From the NCBI RefSeq assembly GCF_030373225.1, contig NZ_JAUCZG010000011.1:59381-123380 (forward strand): DNA of 64,000 nucleotides, in the 5' to 3' direction. Made by a program: the position numbers and the translations under genes. Positions 56,852-64,000 of the stretch are shown here, piece after piece (positions within the stretch are counted from its first letter, which is position 1; the number at the start of each line of letters is the position of its first letter). This DNA is from Hydrogenophaga sp. Its GTDB lineage: Bacteria > Pseudomonadota > Gammaproteobacteria > Burkholderiales > Burkholderiaceae_C. The notes beneath the pieces were generated by a model. That model did no database searches. It was given only the letters and a program-made list of their open reading frames with translations, and had not been told where the DNA came from.

Positions 56852-57388
56852 ATGTCCCTCGACAACGTCACCGCTGGCAAGAACGTGCCCGAATGCTTCA
56901 ACGTGATCATCGAAATCCCGATGAACGCCGATCCGATCAAGTACGAGGTGGACAAGGAAACCGGCGCGATCTTCGTCGACCGTTTCATGAGCACGGCCAT
57001 GCACTACCCCACCAACTACGGCTACGTGCCCCGCACCATCTCCGGTGACGGTGATCCGGTGGACGTGCTGGTGATCACGCCGGTGCCGCTGATCCCCGGT
57101 GTGGTGGTGCCCTGCCGCGCGATCGGCATCCTCAAGATGCAGGACGAGGCCGGTGAAGACGGCAAGGTGCTGGCGGTGCCGATCGACAAGATCCTGTCGA
57201 TCTACACCCAGTGGCAGAAGCCGGAAGACCTGAACCCGATGCGGCTGAACACCATCCAGCACTTCTTCGAGCACTACAAGGACCTGGAGCCGGGCAAGTG
57301 GGTCAAGGTCATCGGCTGGGAAGGCAAGGACGCTGCCCACAAGGAGATCCTTGACGGCATGGCGGCCTACGAGGCGCAAAAGGCCTGA
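56852..57388 (+). CDS. ppa: Inorganic pyrophosphatase, soluble family I
   Basis: Ppa hydrolyses pyrophosphate released by biosynthesis in the cytoplasm. The 178 residues contain the family I signature [10 protein letters not shown] near residue 68, the substrate loop [16 protein letters not shown] near 30 and [11 protein letters not shown] near 48. The C-terminal [20 protein letters not shown] is typical of hexameric bacterial enzymes. It is divergent from the proton-pumping pyrophosphatase, so the cell can either waste or conserve the energy of pyrophosphate from adjacent genes. Confidence 0.97.
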   Translation: MSLDNVTAGKNVPECFNVIIEIPMNADPIKYEVDKETGAIFVDRFMSTAMHYPTNYGYVPRTISGDGDPVDVLVITPVPLIPGVVVPCRAIGILKMQDEAGEDGKVLAVPIDKILSIYTQWQKPEDLNPMRLNTIQHFFEHYKDLEPGKWVKVIGWEGKDAAHKEILDGMAAYEAQKA

Positions 57389-57400
57389 GGGACGGCCCGG

Positions 57401-57805
57401 TCAGTTCGCGGCGGCGTCGATGTCGCCGCGGTATTCGATCTTGCCGCGCACCCGGGCCCTGGGGTGCATGTCGATCAGCTCGTCGTAGCTCGCATCGCCC
57501 AGCAGGGTGGCAGAGCCGGCAATCTCCAGCGCCTTGCGCGCAATCACGGTGCCGGTCACCTTGCCTTCAATGAACACATGGTCGGCCTCGAGCCGGGTGT
57601 TTTCGACCACGCCGGTGGCGCCCACGTGCAGCGTGCCGCCGGTCTCGAACGTGATGTTGCCCTTGAGAACGCCGTCGATCTTGATGCCCTGGTCACGGCT
57701 GGCGTGAAAGTGCCCTTCGAACACCGACCCTTCGGCGATCAGGCTGGTGATGGCACTCAGGCGTTCGGCGGGCACCAGGCGGGTGGTGGTGGGTTGTTCG
57801 CTCAT
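57401..57805 (-). CDS. Bactofilin-like polymer-forming cytoskeletal protein (1)
   Basis: A 134-residue bactofilin-type beta-helix protein. The core residues 25-115 carry the right-handed beta-helix rhythm: SVFEGHFHASRDQGIKIDGVLKGNI, then GTLHVGATGVVENTRLEADHVFIEGKVTGTV and KALEIAGSATLLGDASY. Bactofilins form nucleotide-free filaments at the membrane and can direct cell-wall enzymes. The start at 57805 (MSEQPTTT) is chosen over a longer frame. It is the last gene of a minus-strand set of three bactofilins and two small membrane proteins. Confidence 0.87.
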   Translation of the reverse strand: MSEQPTTTRLVPAERLSAITSLIAEGSVFEGHFHASRDQGIKIDGVLKGNITFETGGTLHVGATGVVENTRLEADHVFIEGKVTGTVIARKALEIAGSATLLGDASYDELIDMHPRARVRGKIEYRGDIDAAAN

Positions 57806-57809
57806 GGAA

Positions 57810-58037
57810 TCAGTTCTCCAGGGTGTGCGCAAGCGCGATGATGACAACCGCCGTGACCGTGCCGGCCAACAGCAGCAGAGGCAAACCGTAGCGCAGCAAG
57901 GCCCACACGGCCCAGCGCCACCAGCGGCGTCGCCGGCCCACCCGGTGATCGCGCCGCCAGCTCGAGCGAAGCGCCGCCTGGCGCAAGGTCTCGCTGTCGG
58001 GCACGGCGCGAGGTGGGGATGGGCGCTCGGGAGGCAC
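57810..58037 (-). CDS. Small single-pass membrane protein in the bactofilin cluster
   Basis: About 75 residues, start uncertain (GTG at 58037 or 58004; no ATG available). The N-terminal half is basic (RSSWRRDHRVGRRRRWWRW), followed by one membrane helix (YGLPLLLLAGTVTAVVIIALA) near the C-terminus. The layout suggests an inner-membrane anchor with a cytoplasmic basic region. It sits between bactofilins 1 and 2, 4 bases before gene 1. No family recognised; existence is supported by tight packing and the hydrophobic segment. Confidence 0.55.
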   Translation of the reverse strand: MPPERPSPPRAVPDSETLRQAALRSSWRRDHRVGRRRRWWRWAVWALLRYGLPLLLLAGTVTAVVIIALAHTLEN

Positions 58038-58066
58038 GCAGACTGTGCACGTGGCGGGTCGGCCGC

Positions 58067-58627
58067 TCAGTGCTGCTGGCCGGACGATCCGTCCGGCGGA
58101 TTCGCCCGCTCCAGCGTGGCGTTGAGATCGGCGCCGTTGACCTGGATGCGGCCGTACCGGACAAGACCCTGGACACGCGCCGTGTCGTGCAGCGAGACCT
58201 CGCCCTGTCCGGCATCGAGAATGCCGTTGGTCTGACCCATCACGGAAATCTTCTGTGCGGTGATGTCGCCCTTGACGCGGCCGGTTTCCGTGACCACCAC
58301 CGACACCTCGGCGCCCTGGTCCTGCAGCAGGTTGCCCTCGAGCAGGCCGGCGATGCTGCACGGGCCGCGCAAGACGGCGTTGCCGACGAAATGCATGCCG
58401 TCGGCCAGCATGCTGCGCCCGGGCAGGCCTTCGGCTTGGTGGCTCGTCTCCACCGATACGTTCAAGGGCTGCAGCACCGGAATGGAGGCCGATTGCAGCG
58501 GTGGCAAGGCGTTGCCCACCGGGACTTCCAGGGACGTCGCGATCGCAGGTGGGTTCTCGCCAGCTGCGACGGTGTCGTCGGGCGGATTCACCCAGGATGG
58601 GTTGCCTTGATCGGCGTATGTGTTCAT
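58067..58627 (-). CDS. Bactofilin-like polymer-forming cytoskeletal protein (2)
   Basis: A 186-residue bactofilin with an 80-residue low-complexity, Pro/Ala-rich N-terminus followed by the beta-helix core (GMHFVGNAVLRGPCSIAGLLEGNL, GRVKGDITAQKISVMGQTNGIL). The N-terminal extension is longer than in most bactofilins and may bind a partner. The ATG at 58627 is chosen because it has GAAAAA-type purines upstream and gives MNTYADQG. Middle gene of the cluster. Confidence 0.82.
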   Translation of the reverse strand: MNTYADQGNPSWVNPPDDTVAAGENPPAIATSLEVPVGNALPPLQSASIPVLQPLNVSVETSHQAEGLPGRSMLADGMHFVGNAVLRGPCSIAGLLEGNLLQDQGAEVSVVVTETGRVKGDITAQKISVMGQTNGILDAGQGEVSLHDTARVQGLVRYGRIQVNGADLNATLERANPPDGSSGQQH

Positions 58628-58667
58628 CGATTTTTCCTGGTGGGCGTGGTGCTGTCGGCGCCGTCGT

Positions 58668-59108
58668 TCAGCCGCGGTCTGCCAGCACGTCGTTGAGCAC
58701 CGGCAGGTTGTCCCCGAGTTTGAGGGTCTTGAACGGGCCTTGCAAGTTGGCACCGTCGTAAAGCTGGAGTCGACGCGCCATCAGCGAACCGGTGGACACG
58801 CCGGTTCGGGAAACATAGGCCATGCCCTGGCATTCCAGGCTGGTCTCGACCGCGCTGGCGCCCTCGGCCCCGAGGTGACCAAACAGGTACAGGTCGCCCA
58901 GCACGCGGATGCGGCCACGCACGACCCCACCGGTCCAGATGATCAGGGGGCCGTTGACACGGATGTGGCCGGAAACCTCTCCCTGCACCAGCAGGCCGCC
59001 GTTGAACTCCAGCTCGCCGTGGAGCTTTCCGCCCACCGCCACGCGGTTGACGACGTTCATCGCCACCGGGTCGATGGTCAAGGTGTCCTGTGGTGTCTTC
59101 AGTTCCAT
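58668..59108 (-). CDS. Bactofilin-like polymer-forming cytoskeletal protein (3)
   Basis: A 146-residue bactofilin with little N-terminal extension. The beta-helix core begins near residue 24: AVGGKLHGELEFNGGLLVQGEVSGHI, then GGVVRGRIRVLGDLYLFGHL and ECQGMAYVSRTGVSTGSLMARRLQL. Its ATG lies inside the last codons of the preceding small membrane protein (10-base overlap), so the two are translationally coupled. Confidence 0.85.
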   Translation of the reverse strand: MELKTPQDTLTIDPVAMNVVNRVAVGGKLHGELEFNGGLLVQGEVSGHIRVNGPLIIWTGGVVRGRIRVLGDLYLFGHLGAEGASAVETSLECQGMAYVSRTGVSTGSLMARRLQLYDGANLQGPFKTLKLGDNLPVLNDVLADRG

Positions 59109-59464
59109 GGCCAGCCCATTGTCCAGCCCGCAGGCATCCAGCCGGTGGCGGGCAGCTGCATGAGCCCCCAGAACAGCGCACTGCCCAGCACCATCAGCAG
59201 ACCGGACACCGCAATGAGCAAGGCATGGCGTTCGAGCCAGCGGCGCAGGCGTTTGGGGCGGCGTCGGGGCGTGCCGGCCGGCAGGTCGAGGTGGTCCAGC
59301 AAGGCCCAGCTGCGCCAGCCTTCACTCAGGCCCGCCCGGCCGTCGGCGAGCGACACCTCCAGTCCCTGGGTCGACACACTGGCCGGCGCCTGGCGGCGCC
59401 CGAGCAGCACCGAGAAAGGCGCGCCGACGATGGTGTGCGTGAAGAAGGCGTCGGTTTCGTCCAT
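59099..59464 (-). CDS. Small membrane protein upstream of bactofilin 3
   Basis: A 121-residue protein with a soluble N-terminal region, a basic stretch (RRRPKRLRRWLERH) and one C-terminal membrane helix (LLIAVSGLLMVLGSALFWGLM). The layout, basic patch then helix, is the same as in the small protein at 57810-58037, though the sequences are otherwise different. It begins the cluster and overlaps bactofilin 3. No known family recognised. Confidence 0.72.
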   Translation of the reverse strand: MDETDAFFTHTIVGAPFSVLLGRRQAPASVSTQGLEVSLADGRAGLSEGWRSWALLDHLDLPAGTPRRRPKRLRRWLERHALLIAVSGLLMVLGSALFWGLMQLPATGWMPAGWTMGWPWN

Positions 59465-59503
59465 GCGAGCGAGTTTAGCGAAGCGACTTGCCGGACAGGC
59501 CAG

Positions 59504-60721
59504 TCACAGCTCGGTCACCGGCGGGGCTGGCGCGCGCACCGCAAGACCCGGCTTGAGCGGGTTGCGTCCGGCCAGGTGGTCCATGTACTGCCCGATGCCC
59601 TGTCCCTCGCGCTCCAGGAAACGCTCGACGGCCTCTGCAAACGAAGGATGGGCCAGCCAGTGCGCGCTGGTGGTCCTGACCGGGAGCAGGGCGCGCGCCA
59701 TCTTGTGTTCACCCTGGGCGCCACCCTCGAAACGCCGAAAGTTGTGCTCGATGCACCAGGCCAGCGGAGCGTAGTAACAGGCCTCGAAATGCAGGCAGTC
59801 CACGCGTTCGAGCGCGCCCCAGTAACGCCCATAGGCCACGCGGGCGGTCTCGTCGATGCCGATCAGGCTGCAGGCGATGGCGCGCCCCTCGCGCTCGGCG
59901 ACGAACAGCAGCCAGTGCTGCGGCAGGGTCTGCGCCATGCGACGGAAAAAGTCGCGGTTGAGGTAGGGTGCATTGCCGTGTTCGAGGTAGGTGCGTTCGT
60001 AGCAGCGGTAGAAGAAGTCCCAGTCCGACCCGGTGATGTCGGCCCCGCGAGACCAGCGAAACGTCACACCGGCGTCGGTGACCTTGCGTCGCTCCTGGCG
60101 AATCTTCTTGCGCTTTTCCTGTTGCAGGCTGGAGAGGAAATGCTCGAAGCTGGTGAACGATGACGACAGGCCTGCTGCGCCGGGCGCCTCGTTTTTCCAA
60201 TGGAACTGGACCGTGTGGCGCAGCATCATGCCGGCCTCTTCGCAGGCAGCGACATCTGCGGGCTGGGCGAACAGGAGGTGCACCGACGACAGGTCCTCGT
60301 TGCGCACATGCTGGATCAGGGCCTTGACCAGGGCGGCGCGGGCCGAGGCATTGCGGGCCAGCAGTCGCGCGCCGGGCACCGGCGTGAACGGCACCGCCAC
60401 GAGCGCCTTGGGGTAGTAGTCCAGCCCATGCTGCGCATAGGCGTTGGCCCAGGCCCAGTCGAACACGTATTCGCCGTACGAGTTGTTCTTCAGGTACATC
60501 GGGCAGGCGGCCTGCAGTTCGCCTGCGCGCCAGAGCGTGACGAACTGTGCCTGCCACCCCGCGCGGGGCCGCGCGCTGCCGCTTTCGTGCAGGGCCACCA
60601 GGTATTCGTGGCGCATGAACGGACTGGGATCGGGTTCAAGGGCCAGCAGGGCATTCCATGCGGACTCTTCGATCTGCGCCGGGGACGAAAAGACCCGGGT
60701 GACATAATCAAATTCACTCAC
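59504..60721 (-). CDS. FemAB-like GNAT acyltransferase (PF04339)
   Basis: A 405-residue double-GNAT protein of the PF04339 family. Conserved elements are SPFMRHEYLVALHES near residue 34, CPMYLKNNSYGEYVFDWAWANAY near 75, KRKKIRQERRKV near 200 and the RYWGALERVDCLHFEACYYAPLAWCIEH segment near 308. It is predicted to transfer an acyl or aminoacyl group; the substrate is unknown. It is divergent from nadE, with 56 bases between them. Confidence 0.88.
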   Translation of the reverse strand: MSEFDYVTRVFSSPAQIEESAWNALLALEPDPSPFMRHEYLVALHESGSARPRAGWQAQFVTLWRAGELQAACPMYLKNNSYGEYVFDWAWANAYAQHGLDYYPKALVAVPFTPVPGARLLARNASARAALVKALIQHVRNEDLSSVHLLFAQPADVAACEEAGMMLRHTVQFHWKNEAPGAAGLSSSFTSFEHFLSSLQQEKRKKIRQERRKVTDAGVTFRWSRGADITGSDWDFFYRCYERTYLEHGNAPYLNRDFFRRMAQTLPQHWLLFVAEREGRAIACSLIGIDETARVAYGRYWGALERVDCLHFEACYYAPLAWCIEHNFRRFEGGAQGEHKMARALLPVRTTSAHWLAHPSFAEAVERFLEREGQGIGQYMDHLAGRNPLKPGLAVRAPAPPVTEL

Positions 60722-60777
60722 CTGCGGCTCCGGTGCACAGCGAGCGCAAAGCCCATTTCACAACGTTTTCAGACCCC

Positions 60778-62472
60778 ATGACTCTTTCCATTTGCGTGGC
60801 CCAGCTCAACTTCGTGGTGGGCGACATGGCGGGCAACGCCCGGAAGATGATCGAAGCCGCAGAGACGGCCCACGCCCGCGGCGTGAACCTGCTGCTCACC
60901 CCCGAACTCGCCCTGTGCGGTTATGCCGCCGAAGACCTGTACCTGCGCCCGGCCTTCATCGACGCCTGTGATGATGCCCTCAAAACCGTGGCCAGCGGCA
61001 CCGCACACCTCAAAGGCCTGCACATCGTGGTGGGACACCCGGCCAGGCCCGCCGTGGCCCCGGGGCAGCGGCGCGAACGCAGTGTGTCGGTGGCCCACCT
61101 GCACAACGCCGCCAGCGTGTTGCATGCCGGCGCCGTGACCCACACCTGCGCCAAGCGCGAGCTGCCCAACTACCAGGTGTTCGACGAGCGCCGCTACTTT
61201 GTGCCGGGCACCGAGACCTGCGTGTTCGATGTGGCTGGCAGCGATGGCCAAGCGGTTCGTGTGGGCCTGCTGATCTGCGAAGACGCCTGGTTCGACGCGC
61301 CGGCGGCGGACGCGAAGGCGGCCGGCGCCCAGTTGCTGGCGGTCATCAATGCGTCACCTTTCCATGCCGGCAAGGGTGGCGATCGCGAGGCCGCCATGCG
61401 TGTGCGCTGCCTGGCCACCGGTCTGCCACTGGTGTACGCCCACCTCGTGGGTGGGCAGGACGAGATTGTTTTTGAAGGACGAAGCTTCGTGCTCGCGGCC
61501 GATGGTTCCCTGGCCGGGCGCGCGGTGAGTTTTGAAGAGACCCTGTTCGACGCGGCCTTCACGCGCGAGGCATCCGGCTGGCAGATCACAGCCGAGGTGG
61601 ACCGCGCCCACAGCACCGAGGCCGACCTGTGGCATGCACTGGTGCTGGGCGTGCGCGACTACATCGGCAAGAACGGTTTTCCGGGCGCGATCCTGGGCCT
61701 GTCGGGCGGCATCGACTCGGCGCTCGTGCTGGCGATCGCGGTCGATGCGCTGGGCCGGGACCGGGTGCGCGCGGTCATGATGCCTTCGCCCTACACGGCC
61801 GACATTTCGTGGATCGACGCGCGCGACATGGCTGCGCGCCTGGGCGTGCGTTACGACGAAATCGGCATCGCGCCGCCGTTCGAGGCCTTCAAGGCCTGCC
61901 TGGCCAGCGACTTCGCCGGCCTGCCCGAGGACACGACCGAAGAAAACCTGCAGGCGCGCATCCGCGGAACGCTGCTGATGGCGCTGTCCAACAAGTTCGG
62001 CAGCATCGTGCTGACCACCGGCAACAAGAGCGAGATGGCCACCGGCTATTGCACGCTCTACGGCGACATGGCCGGTGGTTTTGCGGTGATCAAGGACGTG
62101 GTCAAGACCATGGTCTTCCAGCTCGCCCGCTGGCGCAACGCCCACGACCCCTACGGCACCGGTGTGCAGCCGATTCCGGAACGCATCATCGTTCGCCCGC
62201 CGAGTGCCGAACTGCGCCCGGACCAGAAGGACCAGGACAGCCTGCCCGAATACCCGGTGCTCGACGCGATCATCGAGCGCTACATGGAAAACGACCAGAG
62301 CCCGGACAGCATCGTGGCGGCCGGCTTCGAGCGCGCCGACGTGGACAAGGTGGTGCGGCTGATCCGGATCAACGAGTACAAGCGCCGTCAAGCGGCGGTG
62401 GGCATTCGCGTGACCCACCGCAGTTTCGGCAAGGACTGGCGCTACCCGATCACCAGCAAATACCGGGCTTAG
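60778..62472 (+). CDS. nadE: Glutamine-dependent NAD+ synthetase
   Basis: NadE amidates nicotinic acid adenine dinucleotide to NAD+, with ammonia from glutamine. The 564-residue protein is a two-domain form. The N-terminal nitrilase-fold glutaminase has the Glu in LTPELALCGY, Lys in CAKRELPNY and Cys in LLICEDAWF. The synthetase has the ATP loop LGLSGGIDSALVLAI near residue 306 and TTGNKSEMATGYCTLYGDMAGGFAVIKD. The stop overlaps that of the convergent asparaginase gene by two bases. Placement next to glnB fits nitrogen control. Confidence 0.97.
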   Translation: MTLSICVAQLNFVVGDMAGNARKMIEAAETAHARGVNLLLTPELALCGYAAEDLYLRPAFIDACDDALKTVASGTAHLKGLHIVVGHPARPAVAPGQRRERSVSVAHLHNAASVLHAGAVTHTCAKRELPNYQVFDERRYFVPGTETCVFDVAGSDGQAVRVGLLICEDAWFDAPAADAKAAGAQLLAVINASPFHAGKGGDREAAMRVRCLATGLPLVYAHLVGGQDEIVFEGRSFVLAADGSLAGRAVSFEETLFDAAFTREASGWQITAEVDRAHSTEADLWHALVLGVRDYIGKNGFPGAILGLSGGIDSALVLAIAVDALGRDRVRAVMMPSPYTADISWIDARDMAARLGVRYDEIGIAPPFEAFKACLASDFAGLPEDTTEENLQARIRGTLLMALSNKFGSIVLTTGNKSEMATGYCTLYGDMAGGFAVIKDVVKTMVFQLARWRNAHDPYGTGVQPIPERIIVRPPSAELRPDQKDQDSLPEYPVLDAIIERYMENDQSPDSIVAAGFERADVDKVVRLIRINEYKRRQAAVGIRVTHRSFGKDWRYPITSKYRA

Positions 62473-63485
62473 GCGGAACGCAGTTCCAGCACAGCACGCA
62501 TCTCGCCGACCTCGATGCCGGCGGCGTTTTTCAACGGCGGCGGGATGAGGCTGGCCAAGGCGGCGCGGCTTTCGTCATCGAGCCAGCCCAGTTGCTCCAG
62601 GGCCGACACAAACGCCACCATCAAGGGCGGCAGCAGCCCGTCGCTGACCTTGGCTGCAATGCCGATGCCGCGGCTGAAGCTGGCCAGTGCCTGCACGCCG
62701 TCGGCCCCCACCTTGCTCACCCAGTCGCCGCGCCCGGCGCGCATCAAAACAAGGTCGTTGCGACCCTGGCCGCTGACCAGCTCCGGGTGCTGGCTCATGG
62801 CGCGAGCGATGCGCCTGGGTCCATTGCCGTACACCGGGTCGGGTGTGGGCAGTGTCAGCCGGGCAAACGCGTGGGCCAGTGAGCGCAGGGGCAAGGCGAC
62901 GTTCGGTGCACTGCAGCCATCGGTGCCGCGCACAAGCTGGCTCATCGGCACCCCCGAGAAGTGGCTCACGCTGCGGCTGATTTCCAGTTGCACCGCATGC
63001 CCCACGTCGAGATACCCGCCCTGCGGCGCGCCCAGCGCGTGCGCCAGCAGCAGCATGCCCGTGTGCTTGCCGGAGCAGTTGTGGTGCAGGCGGTTGAACC
63101 GGGCGCCGGGCTCGGGTGCTGCGCCAGTGGCCCCGAAGAAGAAGGGCACGTGGGTGCCGCAGGCCAGACTGGATTCGCCGGCACCGATCCGGCCCAGCAG
63201 CGCGGCGACGCGCTCCACATGCATGGGTTCTCCGTTGTGGCTGGCGCACAGCAGGGCGACGTCGGCATCGCTCAGGCCATAGCGGTCGGCATGTGCCATG
63301 AGCGGCATGGCCTGAAAGGGTTTGAGCGACGAGCGGGTGAACAGCGGTGAGTCCACATCGCCCACGCTGGCCAGCAACTCGCCCTGCGCGTTGACCACCG
63401 CCAGCGAGCCGTGGTGGAGGTTTTCCGGATGACCACCCCGAAAGGCGACGGTGATGGGAACGTGGCGGGGCAGGACGTGGGTCAT
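62469..63485 (-). CDS. Asparaginase II family protein (PF06089)
   Basis: A 338-residue protein of the Rhizobium-type asparaginase II family, unrelated to E. coli AnsA/AnsB. Conserved blocks include FRGGHPENLHHGSLAVVNA near residue 15, FTRSSLKPFQAMPLM near 50, ASHNGEPMHVERV near 82, and the active-site region LHHNCSGKHTGMLLLA near 132, with DGCSAPNVALPL near 190. It would release ammonia from L-asparagine. The ATG at 63485 is chosen over an upstream frame. Between nadE and glnB. Confidence 0.87.
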   Translation of the reverse strand: MTHVLPRHVPITVAFRGGHPENLHHGSLAVVNAQGELLASVGDVDSPLFTRSSLKPFQAMPLMAHADRYGLSDADVALLCASHNGEPMHVERVAALLGRIGAGESSLACGTHVPFFFGATGAAPEPGARFNRLHHNCSGKHTGMLLLAHALGAPQGGYLDVGHAVQLEISRSVSHFSGVPMSQLVRGTDGCSAPNVALPLRSLAHAFARLTLPTPDPVYGNGPRRIARAMSQHPELVSGQGRNDLVLMRAGRGDWVSKVGADGVQALASFSRGIGIAAKVSDGLLPPLMVAFVSALEQLGWLDDESRAALASLIPPPLKNAAGIEVGEMRAVLELRSA

Positions 63486-63507
63486 GGTGTTCAGTGGGTG
63501 GGGTTGA

Positions 63508-63930
<423 letters not shown>

Positions 63931-64000
63931 AGGCGGCCCCGGCCTCTAGTGTCCTGTCCCGCTGATACGTGAGCAAAGTCGGTGCAACTTTTCAAGAATC
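63931..64000. other. Window end, possible IS edge
   Basis: After the glnB stop there is no open reading frame of note. From about 63949 the sequence (TGTCCTGTCCCGCTG...) is compatible with an insertion-sequence terminal repeat of the TGT...-starting type, but only one end is visible. Confidence 0.25.

Overview
The window is very GC-rich and densely coded. Gene content and order (glmM near pstSCAB-phoU-phoBR with ppk1 and ppx; trxA-rho-rpmE2; dnaX-ybaB-recR; gloB-methyltransferase-rnhA; moaA-mobA-moeA; nadE-glnB) point to a betaproteobacterium of the Burkholderiales, most likely Comamonadaceae (Hydrogenophaga/Acidovorax-like). The genus is inference. I see no rRNA, tRNA, CRISPR array or complete transposon. 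The one RNA gene I recognise is the 4.5S SRP RNA (ffs), on the minus strand just upstream of dnaX.

Positions 1-9.4 kb: the 3' end of glmM and an overlapping GNAT acetyltransferase. Then two minus-strand genes (NamZ-type DUF1343 and a DOMON-like protein) and a minus-strand arsenic operon. In transcription order the operon is an ATP-grasp-like gene of unknown role, an ArsJ-associated GAPDH, arsJ, arsR, arsC, acr3 and arsH. It combines trivalent arsenite export (ArsC/ACR3) with the organoarsenical pathway (GAPDH/ArsJ).

Positions 9.4-24 kb look like one phosphate-stress block. An olsB-like N-acyltransferase, a PlcP-like metallophosphoesterase and an Agt-like glycosyltransferase form a tight operon of the kind used to replace phospholipids with phosphorus-free lipids. 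They are followed by ppk1, sixA, an RHH/histone H1-like protein, ppx, pstSCAB, phoU and phoBR. PhoB-box-like direct repeats with 11-bp spacing precede the olsB operon (weak), ppk1 (good) and pstS (very good).

Positions 24-40 kb: a membrane glycosyltransferase-like protein; rpmE2, rho and trxA; an AddB-like nuclease and AddA-like helicase-nuclease pair; a flavoprotein; a frameshifted zinc-ribbon membrane protein; ffs; and dnaX-ybaB-recR. dnaX carries an A9 run placed exactly where slippage would give a gamma-like short form.

Positions 40-54.5 kb: a MAPEG protein, an orphan periplasmic binding protein, mltD-gloB, a SAM methyltransferase, rnhA, an RND efflux pair, a nested inverted-repeat element, the Moco genes moeA-mobA-moaA, and a TetR/PF10118 divergent pair.

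Positions 54.5-64 kb: membrane pyrophosphatase hppA divergent from soluble ppa; three bactofilin-like genes interleaved with two small membrane proteins; a FemAB-like acyltransferase; nadE; an asparaginase II family protein; and glnB. The last ~50 bases could be the edge of an insertion sequence, but this cannot be confirmed here.
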